Shown here in pieces: positions 33,366 through 45,473 of a stretch of DNA of 64,000 nucleotides. Numbering within the stretch: the first letter of the stretch is position 1; the number at the start of each line of letters is the position of its first letter. The DNA lies in the NCBI GenBank assembly GCA_034509735.1, contig JACGWO010000007.1, forward strand, positions 2,852,001 to 2,916,000, written 5' to 3'. Origin of the DNA: Sesamum alatum (lineage: Eukaryota > Streptophyta > Magnoliopsida > Lamiales > Pedaliaceae). Below the pieces are notes generated by a model that searched no databases, was not told the origin of the DNA, and was given only the letters and a program-made list of their open reading frames with translations. A program made the translations under genes and the position numbers.

Positions 33366-36093
33366 TCAATTGGGTTTTATCCAACCCCAGTAAGAAAAAC
33401 GACAAGTGTAACAGCCTAATCCTGAGACATGTTTTTCCTGTTCCTCTTCATTATCGCTGGCGTCTCCAACAGCCTGAGATACAATAATATCTGATTCGTC
33501 TCCTGAATTGCACGAAGATCTGTCGAAACTTGATTCCACATCTCTGGTTTCACACCGTCCCAGATCATTGGATAATGAATGAGGTATAGATTGCAGGAAC
33601 TTGAAGTATGCATACTTAATATCGAACTGCATATCATACCCTGTCAGATAAAAAGTAACTTTGGAACTTAAATCTTGAAATTGGGGCGTAAATAGTAGAA
33701 TAGAAGAAGGGTTTAAATGTTAGTACAGTAGTTTATCGCGATAGTGAGTCCGGTTTCATCTGGGCTTTGTCGTACGTGATGAAACCACATGCTAGGCCTG
33801 CATAATATTCGGAACAAAGCTATGGTTAACTAGTCTGATCGACCAAATGACGTGCAAAAGAGTTATTTTCAGTGTATACAATGCATATCAAGACTTGGAC
33901 AATCTTAATTCATCGATGCGTAGTCCAAGTGTTCAGAAAAAGCAATTAACTCGAACATAACAGTTAAATCAATTTTACTCTCGAAGGTCCATCACGTTTG
34001 CAAATTGTTAACACTCAGTCATGTCATGTTTGGTCGATGTTGTATATTGCCAAACTATAAGACCGTGCTGTTACTTTGCCATAAAATCATCCTAATGAAG
34101 GATACGAGAATATTGACGACAAATTTCATCCTACCATCAATCAATATTCTTGTTTCTTACAGCAACTTTTTTATCTTTTCCTTACGGCAACGCCTATTTC
34201 CTCACCGTTTTCTCTATCCAAAACCCCTTCTAGGCAAGATGAAAGCTTAGCCTGCTTGTTTATGTTTTCATTTATAGTTTTTGAAACAGTAATTAAAGTA
34301 AACACATGTTTGTTTGTACGTATCCTCATTGGAAATATACTGATTGACACCACAGTTCAATAAAAAATACAATTTCATTAACTAATCCAAGCATATTCTC
34401 ATTTCACACGAAAACCTATACAAAATTGAAAACACAAATTTTCCACTGCAAATGAAAACATAAACAAACAGGCATAATAAATCCATCAAACGTGCTTGGA
34501 TAGTTCATACTATAAAGGATTTAAAATCCTTGAACTCCATTCTAAACTTTGTTTTGTCATATCTTAATGGATTTCAAGTCCATTCAATATGGAGTCATTT
34601 GAAATTCTTACTCCAAATGCATCGTTCAAATCCAAATCCTTCAATTCAAAAGTAGCCCAAAAGAAAAACCCAAGTCCAAACTTGTGACAACAGATAAAAT
34701 AATCAAGATTTCACGGATAAAGAAAAGCTCACAAATATAGCATCTCCCCAGCCTTAACCGTAACTTCAAATGGCTTCGGTCCATTGAAATATAAGGGAAA
34801 CTTCTCCACCTCGCTCTGTTTCTCCTCAGGCAAAGGGTACGGATCCACACTGCACCACGGCACGTATGCAATTGGATCCTCTACCTCCAGTGTAAACTCT
34901 CCGCTATCCTACGATACACCAACAAAAGCACAAACTTCTCCAAGTTAGTTCACAAACAGGCATCCTATCCAAGAAATCATTTTGCATTTGTCTAGATCAT
35001 CATCATTCTTCAAATTTACAAACCCCCGATCCCTATAAATTTCATTCTTCTCGACAAAAAAACGAACATTACTTCCTCACAACCGCATATTTCTCACCTC
35101 TAGAAACCTATAAAAACCAAATATTTTCAAATCCCATTGATCAAAGTGTCTCCGTTCCTCGTCTTCCGTCCCTACTTGTTAAAGAACACCGGTGAATCAA
35201 CATCCTCAACAACTTACATTGCAAGAACTCTCTTTACATTACCAAACAATTATACGACAGTGTAATATACATGCCGTGTAATAAACTCCAAGATTGTTTG
35301 CACAAATATAATCAATTACACACAACAAACAAACAAATCAAACTCACAAGCAATTAATGTCATGAAAACAATGAATTTGAGCCGAGCATTGTTCAATCCC
35401 AGAAAAGAAAAATCTACCTGGTGATAGCAATACTGAGCAGCGGGATATTCGCGGATGTACATTCTATGAAAATCAGTAGGGGGAAGGAGCAGAAAACGCT
35501 TCTCCCAGTAATCACAACGTAAAGATTCTCATTAATGATCCTTATGAACGAAGTCTCCGACCAATGGTTCCCGACCCACAAATTCACAGCCTCCGGCGAG
35601 CACCCCAGCGCCTCGCTCGCCCACGGGATATGCTCCTCGCAGTCGCCGGCCACCGCCCCGTACTCGCTGCGGAAGCAGTCATTCTGCTGCTGCAAATACG
35701 CCACGGTTTTCTCTTCGCCCGACGCCAGAACCGAGTCCAGCGCTTCGGGGAAGGGGAGTTTCTGGACGTGGGCTGAGGCGAAGCAGAGGGCGGAGGGGGA
35801 GGTGGGGTGGGGAGCGAGAGAGTCGGCTTTTCCGGTGGGAGTTAGGTGGAGGGAAACGGCGGTGGTAGAGAGTGTGGTGCGGAGGTAGGCGGCGGAGCGC
35901 CACAAGGAGAGGGCGGGCCAGTGGGGGACGGCGGCGGAGATGAGGCAGGGCTTGTTGGGAGTGACGTAGTGGCGGAGGAATTGGAGGGGGGTGGGTGGGG
36001 TGGGAGGTGGTCTATGTGGGGTGGGGTGCCCAGGCTTAGTTCTCTCACTTCTTGCCATAGATTCTGAACTGAAGATTCAATTCTTTCCGCCAT
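33366..36093 (-). CDS. JmjC-domain 2-oxoglutarate oxygenase, JMJ32/JMJD7-like, with indels in exon 1
   Basis: Four exons: 36093-35418, 34908-34733, 33797-33727 and 33640-33366, all with GT-AG introns and matching phases. The product resembles Arabidopsis JMJ32 (At3g45880) and animal JMJD7, cytosolic or nuclear Fe(II)/2-oxoglutarate oxygenases. Start MAERIESSVQNLWQEVRELS; then CLISAAVPHWPALSLW, AYLQQQNDCFRSEY and ALGCSPEAVNLWVGN in exon 1, VPWCSVDPYPLPEE in exon 2, the distal-His motif MWFHHVRQSPD in exon 3, and YDMQFDIKYAYFKFLQS in exon 4. Exon 1 has four 1-bp indels against the family frame: a loss in the C-rich tract (35984-36010), a loss near 35547 and a gain near 35533 that together turn the metal-binding HKDH into IRII, and a loss near 35505. 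Either a recent pseudogene or local assembly error; exons 2-4 are flawless. An acidic tail (DNEEEQEK) ends the protein. Confidence 0.82.
34250..34474. mobile_element. MITE in intron 2 of the JmjC gene
   Basis: Inverted ends GCCTGCTTGTTTATGTTTTC and GAAAACATAAACAAACAGGC, near-perfect complements. The adjacent 34487-34650 is a second repeat (TCAATATGGAGTCATTTGAA) shared with 48790-48815. Confidence 0.7.
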
Positions 36094-36436
36094 TGATGAA
36101 CACTGAAGAGAAATTACTACTGATTCTTGAAGTTCGTGGGCTAAACTTCAAGAATCGTAGCTCCCTGAATTGGGTTTCTCCGGAATCAAATAATTATATC
36201 ATAATTTAAGGTATTTAATAATTCATTAATTTTTTATCAGAACATACATTAATCATCATATGATATAAGTTGAATTTAGGGAGAATTTCTTGCAAACAGC
36301 ACAACATTTCGTTGCATACGAAATGGGTTAGAACTCTTTTCTGCGTATTTTCAAATTTTGTATAATTTCATCATAATTTATGTTTTTATGATTAAATTTT
36401 GAATGAGAATCAGAAAATACTTTTTGTTTCTTTTTA
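36094..36436. other. Upstream region of the JmjC gene
   Basis: Likely 5' UTR and core promoter on the minus strand. No clear TATA box is visible. Confidence 0.35.
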
Positions 36437-36760
36437 GAGAAAATTATAATTTTGGTTCTAAAGTATATGGTGATTGATATTAGTCTCATACTTTTTGAAA
36501 TAATCAATATTAGTCCCATACTTTAGGAAAATATTGTAAAGTTAGTTCCACCGTAAAAAATTTACAACTTTTGGGACTAACTGTGCAATATTTGGGACTA
36601 ATTTGGTAATTTTTTGCTAAAATGTGGGATTAATATTATTATGATGGGACTAACTTTGCAATATTTTCTTAAAATATAGGATTAATGTTGATTATTTCAA
36701 AAAATATATGACTAATATAACAATTTCTCTACATTTTGGGACTGAAATTGTAATTTTCTC
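36437..36760. mobile_element. Mutator-like MITE, 324 bp
   Basis: Perfect 9-bp target duplication TTCTTTTTA (36428-36436 and 36761-36769). Ends GAGAAAATTATAATTTTGGT and GAAATTGTAATTTTCTC. Internal GGGACTAA / TTAGTCCC copies alternate in orientation. Confidence 0.9.
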
Positions 36761-36819
36761 TTCTTTTTACGTTTTTGTCTTTGAAATTACTGAATGTGAA
36801 TTTATATTTTACTTATATA

Positions 36820-37170
36820 AGCAGGCCTCCAACTTGGCCCAACATTTCGGGCCCAAATTATCTTCACCCTCCAATGGCCCATAAAGTTTTCTTCAAATTA
36901 TTGGACTTCAAAATTGGCCGAAATTCCAATTCGCAATTGGCAGATTCAATTGGTAAGAACAGACCATTCCCAATAAATGGTTGTAAGTTCGATTCTCTCT
37001 AATAATATAAAATTACATTAACAGTGATAACCCTCAAACATTTTTCACAAAGCCCAAAACATAAAACTGGGCCCCAACTTAGCAACGCAACAAGCCAAGC
37101 CCTATTGGGCAATGAGCATTATCTTTATTAATCTGATATGGCCAAGAAATAGGCCCAATTCAACATGGTA
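36820..37170. promoter_or_regulatory. Cluster of GGCCCA / TGGGCC motifs
   Basis: At least six GGCCCA or TGGGCC hexamers occur (TTGGCCCAAC, CGGGCCCAAA, ATGGCCCATA, CTGGGCCCCA, TAGGCCCAAT). Such site-II-like motifs bind TCP factors in plant housekeeping promoters. They sit 0.7-1.1 kb upstream of the JmjC start, beyond a MITE, so function is uncertain; hAT MITEs also carry GCCCA motifs. Confidence 0.35.
36932..37010 (+). mobile_element. tRNA-derived SINE head
   Basis: TGGCAGATTCAATTGG (box A-like, 36938-36953) and GTTCGATTC (box B, 36987-36995) with tRNA-like spacing, followed by AT-rich sequence. Confidence 0.5.
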
Positions 37171-37810
37171 AGTCAGCATACAGTAGGGATGACACATAAT
37201 GTAGATAGGTGACACATTTGGACACGTCATGCTAAAATATCCCATCCAACCTTGAACAAACTCCTAATAATTTGGTTGTAATCCGACTCTTAAGCAGCAG
37301 ATAACAAAGTTTTGAATTTTTAGGCACATTAGATAAGACTTGGTAAAAAAGGTCAAATCTCCATCAATATAAGTCCAAATCACGAACGGATTCTTCGACT
37401 GGATAACTAACACAAGCAGCTTTGAAACAACGTACGACTCTCCACAACCGTCTTTCGGAACTTACTCTATGGTCACCTATAAATAGACTATTTTGTATAA
37501 TTATTTTGGTAACATCTTATATTTTTCTATTCTCGCACTCTCACTTGCGCTCTTTATCTACTTTCAAACTATTTTAAGTTTATTATACACAATTTAATCA
37601 TATCACTATCACACTCAATCACCATTCTCACTTCAATTCGAGCTCTCCTTTCATTTTATTCAGTAAAGAACATTATTGCCTTAAATATCGGAGTGTCAAA
37701 CCCTATTTTATAGGTTAGTCCTCCCTTTATCTTAGGATTTTCTTGAAGATTTTTCGACGATTGTGTTGCTACTGGACTCCAATATGCATTAGACAGGTAA
37801 TTTATAAACA
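37140..37810 (+). mobile_element. Probable solo LTR (Gypsy-like)
   Basis: CACCTATAAATAGACT (37470s) is a strong TATA box followed by a CT-rich leader. AAATATCGGAGTGTCAAACC resembles the conserved end region of Gypsy LTRs (TTGAGCATCGGAGTG type). No internal domains nearby. Exact ends not found. Confidence 0.5.
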
Positions 37811-39049
37811 CCCACATAAGTTGCTTATAGTCTTAGCTCTCAAGTGCATGTCCTGACTCGTTGTGGTGATTAAACATGTGACTATCTAATTTTTTTTACA
37901 AAAAACAGAGATGTTTCCTCTTCAAGGAGGCTCTTTCTTTCTTGTGGGACTGGAAAAGCCCAACTGGTTGGTGGGACTTCACTGTTGGAACCTTATCCAC
38001 TTCACTTGATGTCCACATCTCCAACTCCTTTATTTAGGACAAGAAAGTACACCAACTTTGTCTGTCACAAACCCAGGTGCCCAAACTAAAATTACTCCTG
38101 CTCTACTCTACTCATCAAACAAAAATAAAGATAGAAGGATGAACAGATTGATTGAGATGGGTGGCTGCCCACTTGCCTCAATGCAATAACCCTAAAGTGT
38201 CTTGCCTCTTGTTTTCTTTTTTCACTTTTTTTTTTTTTTTTAAATATGATGTGATGATGGTTAATAATCAATTATATTAACACCTGAATCGCGTGCAATG
38301 ATTGAGGGTCAGTGGAATTATTAAGGATATAATCGTTATTTCATGTGAAATCATATATAATTTGAATTTACTAAGATCATGTCTATATCATCGTATTGTA
38401 TTAGGTCATATTATAGTAGACTCATACTATCTGTTATATTAATTTTTACAATATTATCTCATTGTTTGTTTACTTTGCATTAGTTATAAGGGTAATTGTC
38501 CGGATACAAAAATAACAGGACGTTTACTATCAACCACGTAATTTCGAATTGTGCCTACAATTATATTTTTGCCCATTGTATTTGAGCACCATCACATCCG
38601 TGCATTTGTGTAATAAATGCTAACTCAAATAAATGCTAAACTCAACTTCATAAGCAAGAAATCTATGTAATTTATTGAGGAGCATTTACCTTGCATTTAC
38701 AATGCCCTTAGGCACAATTCGATGAAGTAAATGGAAGTTTGCAAAAGATATAGAAGCCCACACAAACAATAAATGCTCACCTACCAACAATAAATGTCAC
38801 CTACCAAATTTCAGAATATTAATGATGATTGGCAATGCAATTCTGTTCAAATTGAGGAACAAATTAAACTTCATACACACTCCTTACGAGAGCAATATAG
38901 GAAGCGAAAGTTTGTGGGAAATGATGTAGTTCCCACAGATTAACAATATGAGACCTGAAAATTGGATTACTATAGTAAAAAAAGTATGACCTAGTAACAG
39001 GCTTTTACAAATAGTTGCACGCTTTGATTGTTGCAAGTAAACAGATGTA
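37811..39049. other. Repeat-poor spacer with one SINE fragment
   Basis: 38296-38360 (AATGATTGAGGGTCAGTGGA...GATATAATCGTTATTTCATG) is related to 39176-39240. The rest shows no gene. Confidence 0.45.
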
Positions 39050-39325
39050 ACACCCTTATTAGGATATAGGAGCTAATAGGAACCGGCCTAAGAATATTAT
39101 CGTCATTTCACATAACTGAATATGTCAGTGATGAATCAAGTAAGTTCATTCAATTATACAAACACCTCAAAACGGACAATGATTGAGAACAATCAAGAAT
39201 TATTCAAGGATGTAATCGTCATTTCACATGAAATGGGGGTCAAAGACAACCGGGGTTTGAACCCACGATCCTCTCCTTCAAAGAGGAAAGTGATGTCAAT
39301 TCAACCAATTGATTGATGATTGCTC
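39050..39325 (-). mobile_element. tRNA-derived SINE
   Basis: On the minus strand TTGGTTGAATTGACATCACT precedes GGATCGTGGGTTCAAACCCC (box B). The tail contains two copies of a TCGTCATTTCACAT-type motif and ends near GTAACACCC. The tRNA part is degenerate. Confidence 0.6.
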
Positions 39326-39591
39326 TGACGAACCTAGACAACATCGATATTGATCTCTAGGGCATGAGCCAAGAAAATGGAACATGTTGTTGAAAGAAAT
39401 TATTTACAAGCACAGAAGCTATTACAGATGAAGGTTTTAGAGGTCTCATTACACAGACTATGACTGGGTAAGACAACTAGTACAAAACTGACACAGACTA
39501 CAACCAGTTAAGACAACAACTTAAGTACAAACTTAACACAGACTATATAACTAGACAAGTCGACGACTTAGTACAAACCCGATCGATCAAG

Positions 39592-42500
39592 TCAAGGAAC
39601 TGTTAGCCGGCCCTTTTGTCCGAATGGTTTCCACGACGTCTCAAGCCGCATCAGATGTAGTTTCTCGACAAAAGGTTCTAAAACTTCGGCCTCGTCTTCT
39701 GGTGCAAAGGCCATGCAGATGCTGAGCTCTTGGACCGCAGCCTCATATTCTCTGTAATCAACGTAAAACTGACTGATTTAGGACAAGTTTGTTTGGACGA
39801 GGATATGTATAAAACGAACTTGAAAAATCGTTACCTGTTATAGTACAACATCATGCCGTAGTCTCTCCTCAGAGCCCAATTGTGCGGCTGAAGGATCAGC
39901 AGTCTCTCAGAAGCCATGATCGCGAGCCTGAAAAGTAATGTGGAAATACAACATATAAAGTTATGCATAAATCATGCAACTTATGTTCCTGAACAAAGGT
40001 CTGATGCTGTATGAGTCGGACAATATCTGCTCCGGCCTAACCTAAGACGCAAACAAAACAACAAAGGTTTCTACGAAGGGGTAAGCCAGCCAACGAGAAG
40101 CAACTATTGATGGGCAAAATCCTAATTTTACGAGTCTTTCTTGGAACATAGACCCCGTGTCTGAGTTCCGTCTCTCAAGATCTGGACAATGCAAAAAGAT
40201 TTAGACCACGCATTAGAGGTGATGATGCTCCTATGACCGACGACAAAGGATTGTAAAAACCATGTGTCGCTTGCTACATTTGTCACTGAAATGCATGAAT
40301 GTATGCATGTCCTGAAGCTGATAACAAATAGAAATGTACAAATGTGGATATTCCTCGAGCAGCACAAAACGAGCCCTACTACCCGACGGCATGTAACGAT
40401 CCGTAATTAAGTAGGGAACTATACACCCACAAGTTATAAAGTAAGAAGTCGGGCAACCCAACTCATTAAATATGAGTTAGGATTACATAATCTAGAAATA
40501 AACCGTTCGGCTAAATTTAGAATATTTGTGGAGATAATTTATGAGTCCGAATTCACAATTTCCTCAATCTCATGCCAATCTTGCAATATAAGCATCTCAA
40601 ACCTGTAGGACAAGACAAATAGGCACCTGAACAATCAGGAAAACGCCAAAGTCGCCGTAATCAATTCACAAAGAGAGGATGAGATGTATACCTAAGCTCC
40701 TGAGGCCGCAACAAAGGCGTGTTTGAACCACTGTTCTTGTTGAACTTCTCGTCATATTTGTGAAAGGACCTGAGCGGAGAAGTCAGCATCAACCCGTAAT
40801 TTGTTCTCGAAGCACGTTTCCAATGAAGCCGCTGCAATATATGTTTCCGTTTTTATTCGCATTGTTCAAAGCAAAAAATTCTTCAAGAAGCGAAAAGAAA
40901 AGTTCCAGGTCGTAAAAAAGCGTAAAATTTTGGCGGATTAAGCTCACTATTAAATTGGCCAAAGCAATCCCAATGATATCTCGGTTCGTAGCGATGTCTA
41001 GGCCTAACAGTGAGTTGCTGTTTATGTCCGAGGCCCTAGATCGCGGATCATCCACACACTTCCCATTAACAACACCAAACAAGCTGTGTCCAGAAGTCAC
41101 TTTGAATAACTCCTATAATACAGCAAAAATTTCGATATCAGACACCAGAAAGCTAGCATAATTGGCGACATTATTTAATGGTTTGTACTTTGGAGATCAA
41201 CGTACCTCAGGGTTCCCCGTCGGGGGCCATATCAAAAAATCTTCCCCGACTCGAGATCCCACAATGGTCAGATTAAGTCTTCGGCAAACCTCAATATAAA
41301 TCACGCTAAGCAAAATTGCTGTCAGAAGTTGAGGCACAAAGTCAGCCGACATCCAATGAAAAACAACTCAAAGAAACTAAGGAAAAGGGATTTTGATATG
41401 TAGATATGAAGACCGATGAAGATGTACCGCTGGCGCGTCCAGAGTTTAACACTGAGTGCAAATATGAACACTTCGAATCTACTAAAACGGGCAACCTCTC
41501 AAAACCTCTTGACTCAAAGAGGACTTTGTTCACTGCGTCGAGAACTTCTACCAAGTCACATCCGATCTCTCTTGGAACTAGCTCGGCCTCAACTTCTTTC
41601 GCTACGGCGTCCAACTCGGCCAACCACTCATTTATATTCTTTCCGGCCATTGGCATAGTCTCCACGCAGCCCCACTCTTGGGCGTCTTCCGATGATGACG
41701 TATCTTTCCTCTCGTTCCGGATTGAATGGGCATCCATCTCACGGTTGAAAGCCAAGAACGCTTCATCTTCAGCAGCAACATAAAGTAAAGCCTGCCAAAA
41801 TGGATTCCCGACAAAGTCATTAAAGCGATGGCGACAAATAATAATCAATCCCAACAAACTCATAGCTTTTAAGTCGAAAACAAAACAACTGAAGAACTTT
41901 TTGACTTCAAGAATCATATATTTTTGTAATCATCAAAGATATTGCGGCAATACTGCGACTCACGCAACTATTCACTATTGGCGGCAGCAAATTAGGAAAA
42001 CAAGCAGCCGCCGTCACCAAAAAGGAAACCAACAACTTATGCTGTCTCATACATGCTAACGACAGGTTCCCTAAGTTTAGCATCTAATCATATCTATCGC
42101 AAAACACAAATCAAGAAAGACTACGATAACTTTCAAGGCGCGGACTCCACCATCAAGAAAGGTACAAGATTAGCCATTCAAATGAAGAGAAGAACTAAAA
42201 ATTACCTTTGCAAGTGAGATATCTTTGTCCTTGGCCTGAAAAGATATCTCCCTAGTAAATTTATCTCTAGCAGCTTCAAGAACCTGACAGATCATATAAG
42301 AATAAAGATCAAGACTTCAAAAACTCAACAAATTCTCCACATTCACAATAAACCATCGATACAGCTTATTAAACAACTTAAAGATTTCATATGTCAGTAA
42401 AAGCACAATCCAAAATTCATTGCTAACGACAGAGCAACAGAATCCGGGATCAGAAATCAGTTCCTACCTCCTTGTAAGAATCAGCTCTCGACTTATTAGA

Positions 42501-43074
42501 GTACTCTGTCAGAGCAGCGGAAGCATTTCCGGTTGCTGCAGCAGTGACATAGCTCATCCTCCCTTTGCCATAACCACTCCAACATCCACCACGACCGTCG
42601 AAATCATACCTGATGATCATAAACAACAAAGGGATATTGGGGATTGCCAATTACTTGTAGCAGAACATATGCTTCTCCAATCCACTTACTATAACTCTAC
42701 ATGAACAAGTAAATCAAATTCATATATGCATCCATCAAACCTCTCATCCACAAAAGCAATCAAATTGCATGAAATTTCAACAAGAAATCAAAGCAAGCCC
42801 ATATCAAATTCTTGAACTGAAACAGATGAAAATGCCTCTCCAATCCACTTACTATAACTTTACATGAACAAGTAAATCAAATTCATATATGCATCCATCA
42901 AACCTCTCATCCACAAAACCTATCAAATTGCATGAAATTTCACGAGAAATTAAAGCAAGCCCATACAAAATTCTTGAACAGAAACAGATGAAATTACCTC
43001 CCACAAGTTGCCAAAGGCTTCATAGCCATTGTCATCTGCTGATTACTCAACCCGGGCAATGAAACACAAAGCAT
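39592..43074 (-). CDS. SirB1-like (Transglut_core2) TPR protein, intact nine-exon gene
   Basis: Exons 43074-42998, 42609-42468, 42283-42206, 41791-41428, 41318-41206, 41112-40948, 40831-40692, 39927-39835 and 39751-39592; all introns GT-AG and all phases agree, giving 1,332 bp (443 aa). Start MLCVSLPGLSNQQMTMAM; the Ser/Ala-rich, basic N-terminus suggests a plastid transit peptide (inference). The core matches the SirB1 N-terminal/Transglut_core2 family: VLFESRGFERLPVLVDS, SYLHSVLNSGRAS, VGEDFLIWPPTGNPE and ASDINSNSLLGLDIATNRDI. The C-terminal third (MASERLLILQPHNWALRRDY and YNREYEAAVQELSICMAF) forms TPR-like helix pairs. In bacteria SirB1 relatives are of uncertain function; the plant family is uncharacterised, so I give no reaction. 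The only oddity is a tandem duplication in intron 1. Confidence 0.92.
42671..42992. repeat. 163-bp tandem duplication in intron 1 of the SirB1-like gene
   Basis: 42671-42833 and 42834-42992 are ~93% identical (CTCCAATCCACTTACTATAA in both). The second unit abuts the exon 1 donor. Confidence 0.9.
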
Positions 43075-43171
43075 TTTCTTGAAAATTTCTTTCTTTTTTT
43101 TCTCTCGAAAGATGAAGAAGAATCGCTCAAGACTCCAGACTATATCACACAAAATGGTTGTTGAGAATTGA

Positions 43172-43504
43172 ATGAGAAGCTCCCAAAATTTTCAAGAAAA
43201 GAACAAAACGTTCGCTGGAATCCGGCCAAGAGGCAACAGCTTTTGTCAGGACACCCCCAAAAGCCGCAAAAAAATCAGCAAGAAAACAAGAAAAACACAC
43301 CGAAAAGAAAAGGAAAAAACGCAAAAATTGATGATCCCAGAATTCAAGAATCAAGCTTTCTCTTCTTCACAAACAGGTGAAGAGAAAAGCTTTGGAATCA
43401 AACAGGTGAGAGAATTAATGGAGGGGTTGAAAGACACCATTTTGAGCATTGAATTGGAACTCCCAAAAGACAAGGATGCTGATGATGATGATGAATGGAA
43501 GTAG
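43172..43504 (+). CDS. Possible small ORF, divergent to the SirB1-like gene
   Basis: 110-aa open frame starting 98 bp from the divergent gene's ATG. The protein has a Lys/Arg-rich middle (KSRKKISKKTRKTHRKEKEK), a helical VRELMEGLKDTILSIELELP and an acidic end (DKDADDDDEWK). I recognise no family. Being in the likely 5' UTR of the neighbour on the other strand and GA-rich, it may be chance. Low confidence. Confidence 0.22.
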   Translation: MRSSQNFQEKNKTFAGIRPRGNSFCQDTPKSRKKISKKTRKTHRKEKEKTQKLMIPEFKNQAFSSSQTGEEKSFGIKQVRELMEGLKDTILSIELELPKDKDADDDDEWK

Positions 43505-43644
43505 CTGTAACTGCAAAAACCAGTACAAGAATTATAGTGGAAGCTGACACTACTAATACAGCTAAAATTCCCAAGATCCATAGTATTGGACATCCTCAAT
43601 TCTAACATCAGCAAATATAATCAAACCCCAACTCCCACTTTTTA

Positions 43645-43668
43645 CTCTCTCTCTCTCTCTCTCTCTCT
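43645..43668. repeat. (CT)12 microsatellite
   Basis: Pure CT run ~570 bp upstream of the SirB1-like ATG; GA/CT tracts are common in plant promoters. Confidence 0.9.
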
Positions 43669-44043
43669 GTATATACTACAAACAAATGTGTTGCTGATAC
43701 AGTAGAGGAGGAATAGTATATACTTTTTCAGGGGTGAAGACTAAAGGGCTGTCCTCCTCTATATCTAATTCCTCTGTTTTTTACTGCTATAGTAGCCAAA
43801 ATGGTGTCTAGGTGCATATGTCTGAAATTGGAGTCCAGTTAATGAAAGAGAGTAATGTGTTCTAGAAAAGACATTATTTTTTTTGAACAAATAATTGTCT
43901 TTTCCCAAATTTGCTGATAGGGATTCAAGAGAGAAGGCAAGTGGATTTAAACTTGACAATCCAAATATTTTTCAGGTAAAATTGTAGGAACTGGTTTAAA
44001 TTTCCCTATCAATGCTATTCTTGTATTTTTTTTTTTCTTTTTT
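43669..44043. other. Spacer
   Basis: No gene or clear repeat seen. Confidence 0.4.
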
Positions 44044-44453
44044 AAGGCTAAATTACGACGAGCAGTCCTGAAATTTAGACTCATTGTTCGAAAAATTATC
44101 AATAACTTTATTTTTAATGGTCTTCTATCTTCTAACTACTAGTCCAATTGTTAGTCCCTGCTATGTTTTCATTCATTTTTTTTGATGAATTGATTAAAAT
44201 GTCCTTGTAAATTATAACTTATAATTTAATTTTTTTAAAAAATCTAATTTTCTTTTTTGGAACAAGTGAATAATTTTTTTTATAATTTGTCAAAATTTTC
44301 CTTCCACCTCATCCAAATGGCAAAGTCCATAATTGCAAATATCCATCTAAAAATTATATAATTTCATTAAATATTAGAAGTATTTCCAAACAACAAGGTG
44401 TATTCGTAATTATATCAAACTTTAGTGAAGCTCGTTGTCCTTTACACTTTTTT
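44044..44453. mobile_element. MITE of the 7576-7984 family
   Basis: Left GGCTAAATTACGACGAGCAG and right TAGTGAAGCTCGTTGTCCTT are worn complements; TAATTATATCAAACTTTAGT matches TAATTATACCAAACTTTGGA at 7950. Confidence 0.55.
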
Positions 44454-45473
44454 TAAAGAAAAATGATAATTAAATGATTATATCAATATCTCAATAAATT
44501 GAACAGTACATCATTTCAATCAATGCATCAATATAATAAATAACAATTAAACAAATTACTATAAACTCATATGAAATAAGATTAATATCACACCTCTAGT
44601 GAGATTCATACTCATTACCTCAAACATTTTAATAGGATCTCAATCTTCACCGCTTCTTGTAATTTTATTATTTAGATTTTTTTTTATTCTTATAATCAAT
44701 CCATTTTATTTATTTATTTATTTTTTTGCAATAATATTTTGCTACTTCCCTCTAAAAAAAAACTAAATAAAACAGCAAAACGCCCCATAAACTTTTAAAA
44801 AAATGCTCACCGCCTCACCCCTTGATATAAGTAGGATAAAAATTATTCTGGCTTAAGGTTGAGATCTCACAAATAAATTCGAGGTCATAGATTAAAATCT
44901 CCCTAAATATGTTGGTTTTTACCTTTTTTTTTGTGAATTTATTATTTTTATTTTATAATTTTTAATTATATTAATATATTGATTGAACTAATATATTATT
45001 CAGTTAACCACATAGCATATACAAAGCATTCATCATCTAATTAATTCGAGTTTGTCAAAACAAAATTTATTCTCAAATAGTAAAAAATTTATGAGTTTTA
45101 AGTAGAAACGGTAGGTCAATGCTGACTAATTAATTTACCCAGCCCTTCCAAGATTTATTATACATTAATTAACCAAATAAATTATGATGAGTATGTAATT
45201 AACATGTTAGCTACCAATAATCCATATCCGAGTGATGAGGTTGAGGGCTCACAACCAAAAAGGTCATGGGGTCGAGTATTATGAATGTAGGGTATTATTT
45301 AATTTATAGGATGTTTGTTGTTTGTATTATTCCTTTCATTGCTTTAATGTTGGTGTTGGTAGATCTAGAGATATTGTTATACTATGGACTGAATATTATA
45401 ATAGCAGTTGATTGTTGTAGAAATATTGTTGTATTTTCAAATTAATAGTTCATCGTTCATTATTCAAAAAAAG
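44454..45473. other. AT-rich spacer with SINE-like traces
   Basis: GGCTTAAGGTTGAGATCTCA (44852) followed by GAGGTCATAGATTAAAATCT may be a worn tRNA-derived SINE head; GATGAGGTTGAGGGCTCACA near 45234 is similar. No gene. Confidence 0.35.

Noticed and set aside
35535..36067. Plus-strand frames of 70-117 aa opposite the JmjC exon 1
   Set aside because: GC-rich antisense shadows of a recognised coding exon.
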